Shown here: positions 47,159 through 49,165 of the stretch, piece by piece
Numbering within the stretch: the stretch's first letter is position 1
How the letters are laid out: every line of letters starts with the position of its first letter
NCBI RefSeq assembly: GCF_000189255.1
Contig: NZ_AEVS01000084.1
Coordinates: forward strand, 1 to 49,165
Direction of reading: 5' to 3'
Length of the DNA stretch: 49,165 nt
DNA from: Vibrio brasiliensis LMG 20546
GTDB lineage: Bacteria; Pseudomonadota; Gammaproteobacteria; Enterobacterales; Vibrionaceae
The notes under the pieces: model-generated
What the model was told of the DNA's origin: nothing
The model's database searches: none
What the model saw: the letters and a program-made list of their open reading frames with translations, nothing else
Made by a program: the position numbers and the translations under genes

Positions 47159-47184
47159 TAAAAAAAGACGCCCTAGGACGTCTT
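47159..47184 (-). terminator. Terminator downstream of ssrA (island-borne)
   Basis: On the minus strand AAGACGTCC-TA-GGGCGTCTT is followed by TTTTTTT, a short distance past the ssrA 3' end. It replaces the terminator now at 34681-34715. Confidence 0.8.
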
Positions 47185-47195
47185 AATTCATTGAA

Positions 47196-47209
47196 TTGGT
47201 GGAGCTGGC
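47196..47209. repeat. attR of ssrA island, inside the ssrA 3' end
   Basis: TTGGTGGAGCTGGC is identical to 34724-34737 and covers the CCA end and acceptor stem of tmRNA. Integration leaves ssrA intact. Confidence 0.8.
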
Positions 47210-47563
47210 GGGAGTTGAACCCGCGTCCAAAAACCATTCATCATTGGTACTACATGCTTAGTCGATCTTTAAATTCACCAAGTACCTGCGAACCGACACG
47301 CTAGTAAATGACTATCCTGAATTATAATTCGCCGTTCATCTCTCAGGCGGGAGAATCCGGGCTAGCGCGTTTGGGTTTGATCTCTCGTTGGTCCCCGTCT
47401 TACGTGCGGAAGCTAGGGCGAGAGAGCTCTGAGCAGGTTATTAAGCTGCTAGTGCGTAGTTTTCGTCGTTTGCGACTATTTTTTTGCGGCTTTTTACGTG
47501 GCCAACCGCCCCACGGCATGCACCTCAGACTGCAAAATTCCTGTCGAATCCTAAATCAGCCCC
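47197..47563 (-). ncRNA. ssrA: tmRNA (ssrA)
   Basis: This RNA rescues stalled ribosomes and tags the nascent peptide. On the minus strand the 5' end is GGGGCTGATTTAGGATTCGACAG, the 3' end is GTTGAACTCCCGCCAGCTCCACCA after the tRNA-like T-arm, and the length is 367 nt. The tag frame lies at 47441-47473: GCA resume codon, encoding ANDENYALAA, then TAA. Its partner smpB is 67 bp upstream on the same strand. The 3' end forms the attachment site for the island at 34724-47209. Confidence 0.97.
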
Positions 47564-47630
47564 AAAGTGTTCTTCGCATAGTACCAGAAAAGTATAACCT
47601 GTCTAGACTTGTGCGTTTAAGTGCTCAATA

Positions 47631-48116
47631 TTAGCGCAGTGAGCTCTTCATAACTCGTGCTTTTTCACGAGCCCAATCTTTTTCTTTAAGATCAGTACGT
47701 TTGTCGTGCAGTTTCTTACCTTTGGCGACACCGATTTTCATCTTGACCCAAGAGCGCGACCAGTAAAGAGATAGCGCAGCCAGTGTCATACCTTCACGGT
47801 TGATTCGACCAAGTAGGTTGTCGAGTTCGCGACGACTCAGCAGCAACTTACGTACACGTGTCGGGTTAGCAACGATGTGTGTTGATGCCTGGTTTAGTGG
47901 AGTAATGGTCATGCCACTGACAAAGGCTTCACCGTCACGCATAAAGACGTAGCTTTCTGCGATGTTAGCTTTGCCCTGACGAAGTGACTTAACTTCCCAG
48001 CCTTGTAGCTCCATGCCGGCTTCAATTTCATCGTCGATAAAATATTCGTGGCGAGCTTTCTTGTTGACAGCGATGGTATTGCTACCCGCTTTTTGTTTAG
48101 ATTTTTTCTTTGCCAT
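47631..48116 (-). CDS. smpB: SsrA-binding protein
   Basis: SmpB binds tmRNA and brings it to stalled ribosomes. The 161-residue protein has the family blocks [40 protein letters not shown] and RDLN-like [17 protein letters not shown], and a basic C-terminal tail ([25 protein letters not shown]). The ATG at 48116 is followed by a Lys-rich start. It lies just upstream of ssrA and is divergent from ratA, the standard order in vibrios. Confidence 0.97.
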   Translation of the reverse strand: MAKKKSKQKAGSNTIAVNKKARHEYFIDDEIEAGMELQGWEVKSLRQGKANIAESYVFMRDGEAFVSGMTITPLNQASTHIVANPTRVRKLLLSRRELDNLLGRINREGMTLAALSLYWSRSWVKMKIGVAKGKKLHDKRTDLKEKDWAREKARVMKSSLR

Positions 48117-48234
48117 AATGGCTGCATTATACGGCTAGGTTTTCACTTAGGAAATCCCTTTATTTGCGCTTAGTGCAAATAAAAGTAAAATTGCATCATG
48201 CTTGAGGTTCAGGCGGATGTTATGAGGAGTCAAT

Positions 48235-48678
48235 ATGAAGCAAGTCAGCCGTTCTGCGTTGGTATCGTTTAGTGCAGAACAGATGTTCAATCTGGTGAAC
48301 GATGTTGCGAGCTACCCGGAGTTTTTGCCTGGGTGTTCGGGTTCACGTGTGATTGAATCGAGCTCAGACGCGATGGTCGCTTCTGTTGATGTTGCAAAGG
48401 CAGGGATTAGTAAAACGTTCACGACTTCGAATGAGTTAGTTAATGGCGAAGCGATCATCATGAATCTGGTTGATGGTCCGTTTAAGACGCTGAAAGGCGG
48501 TTGGTTCTTTACCCCATTAGATGACCAGGCGTGTAAGGTTGAGCTAAAGCTGGAATTTGAGTTTTCAAGCAAGATGATTGAAATGGCGTTTGGCAAAGTG
48601 TTTAACGAGCTGACTAATAATATGGTCAACGCATTTACCAAGCGTGCAAAACAGGTTTACGTAGCTTATGAGTATTGA
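48235..48678 (+). CDS. ratA: RatA family START-like protein
   Basis: The 147-residue polyketide-cyclase/START fold protein contains [33 protein letters not shown] and [16 protein letters not shown]. coli RatA was described as a toxin that blocks 70S assembly; a ubiquinone-binding COQ10-like role is also discussed for the family. The ATG follows GGAGTCAAT. It overlaps rnfH by 11 bases, and the pair is conserved next to smpB. Confidence 0.93.
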   Translation: MKQVSRSALVSFSAEQMFNLVNDVASYPEFLPGCSGSRVIESSSDAMVASVDVAKAGISKTFTTSNELVNGEAIIMNLVDGPFKTLKGGWFFTPLDDQACKVELKLEFEFSSKMIEMAFGKVFNELTNNMVNAFTKRAKQVYVAYEY

Positions 48679-49021
48679 GTCAGACATGATTCATGTTGAG
48701 GTGGTGTACGCGCTGCCTCAGGAACAGCGTGTATTTACGCTGGTGGTTAATAAAACCATGACGGTTGAAGAGATTATTGTGCAGTCTGGTGTGCTGGAGC
48801 TTTATCCTGAGATCGACCTGAAGAAGAACAAGGTTGGCGTGTTCAGCCGTAACGTTAAACTTGATGCGACCGTGCATGATAAAGACCGTATTGAGATTTA
48901 TCGCCCGTTGTTAGCCGATCCAAAAGAGATTCGTCGTAAAAGAGCAGAGCAGGCTAAAGCCGCTGGTAATGCGGATCCTGTTACGGGTGGAAAGAAAAAT
49001 CCGTTGAGGAAAGAAGGGTAG
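48668..49021 (+). CDS. rnfH: RnfH family protein
   Basis: The 117-residue beta-grasp (ubiquitin-like) protein of the UPF0125/RnfH family contains [37 protein letters not shown] and [25 protein letters not shown]. Its start overlaps ratA, indicating translational coupling. The ATG at 48668 gives MSIESDM; a second ATG at 48686 also exists. Precise function is not established. Confidence 0.93.
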   Translation: MSIESDMIHVEVVYALPQEQRVFTLVVNKTMTVEEIIVQSGVLELYPEIDLKKNKVGVFSRNVKLDATVHDKDRIEIYRPLLADPKEIRRKRAEQAKAAGNADPVTGGKKNPLRKEG

Positions 49022-49025
49022 GAGC

Positions 49026-49106
49026 GTTATAGAACGCTGCGCTTCGAGAACGGACTTCGTCCTACGAGAATTTAGAACGGGCTGCGCCCTTCGAGAGGTG
49101 CACGTT
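49026..49106. repeat. Imperfect tandem hairpin repeats after rnfH
   Basis: Three related units of roughly 20-27 bp follow each other: AGAACG-CTGCG-CTTCGAG, AACGGACTTCGTCCTACGAG, and AGAACGGGCTGCGCCCTTCGAG. The second and third hold small stems (GGAC/GTCC, GGGC/GCCC) that differ in loop bases. They may form part of the rnfH transcript end or a short intergenic repeat family. Confidence 0.5.
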
Positions 49107-49165
49107 ATAGATGCTGAGTAGGTATCTGAACCAGAGCTTTTTGTTGGGAACTTACGTCTAAAATA

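Overview
The window looks like a gammaproteobacterial chromosome, most likely a Vibrio. The right end carries smpB, ratA and rnfH next to an ssrA gene whose tag reads ANDENYALAA. Much of the remainder is accessory or catabolic DNA. Identification is from sequence reading only.

Layout. 1-360 is the N-terminal part of a BCCT carrier running off the window. 673-11866 is an omega-amino-acid/dicarboxylate catabolic locus: a class III aminotransferase, a LysR regulator, glutarate 2-hydroxylase (glaH/csiD), L-2-hydroxyglutarate oxidase (lhgO), a second LysR, a semialdehyde dehydrogenase, a TRAP transporter (P, Q, M) and a UspA protein of the TeaD type. Together these could take an omega-amino acid such as 5-aminovalerate through a semialdehyde to glutarate, L-2-hydroxyglutarate and 2-oxoglutarate. 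11938-16760 has a TetR regulator, a polar amino-acid ABC importer and a divergent dimethylargininase-like hydrolase. 16829-28446 is a mix of housekeeping and stress genes: TPR protein, tautomerase, alpha/beta hydrolase with a WYL regulator, KatG, GNAT, secreted subtilase with PKD and FN3 domains, beta-CASP metallo-hydrolase, DUF429 and an M15 peptidase.

28592-32496 is a small AT-rich insert. It carries one operon: PAS-LuxR regulator, 2OG-Fe(II) oxygenase, cyclodipeptide synthase (XYP type) and a 14-TM MFS exporter. It is bounded by 125-bp direct repeats, about 94% identical, made of the 3' end and terminator of the adjacent GGGtGRT gene. This is probably an uncharacterised diketopiperazine pathway, similar in logic to bicyclomycin clusters but with a single tailoring oxygenase. 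It is the best candidate here for an undescribed system.

32538-34382 holds a GGGtGRT-family gene and a NifU-like scaffold gene. Their leader contains a clear fluoride (crcB) riboswitch aptamer, followed by three competing stems that end in a hairpin covering the ribosome binding site.

34724-47209 is an island inserted at the 3' end of ssrA. A 14-bp att core is present at both ends, and the left end retains what looks like the original ssrA terminator. A P4-type integrase sits beside ssrA. Cargo includes a type I restriction-modification system (hsdR, hsdM, hsdS) preceded by an overlapping membrane-protein gene, a serine recombinase, a second tyrosine recombinase with an in-frame stop, an IS3-family remnant and two GIY-YIG-type genes. 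From 47631 onwards the sequence is core chromosome.
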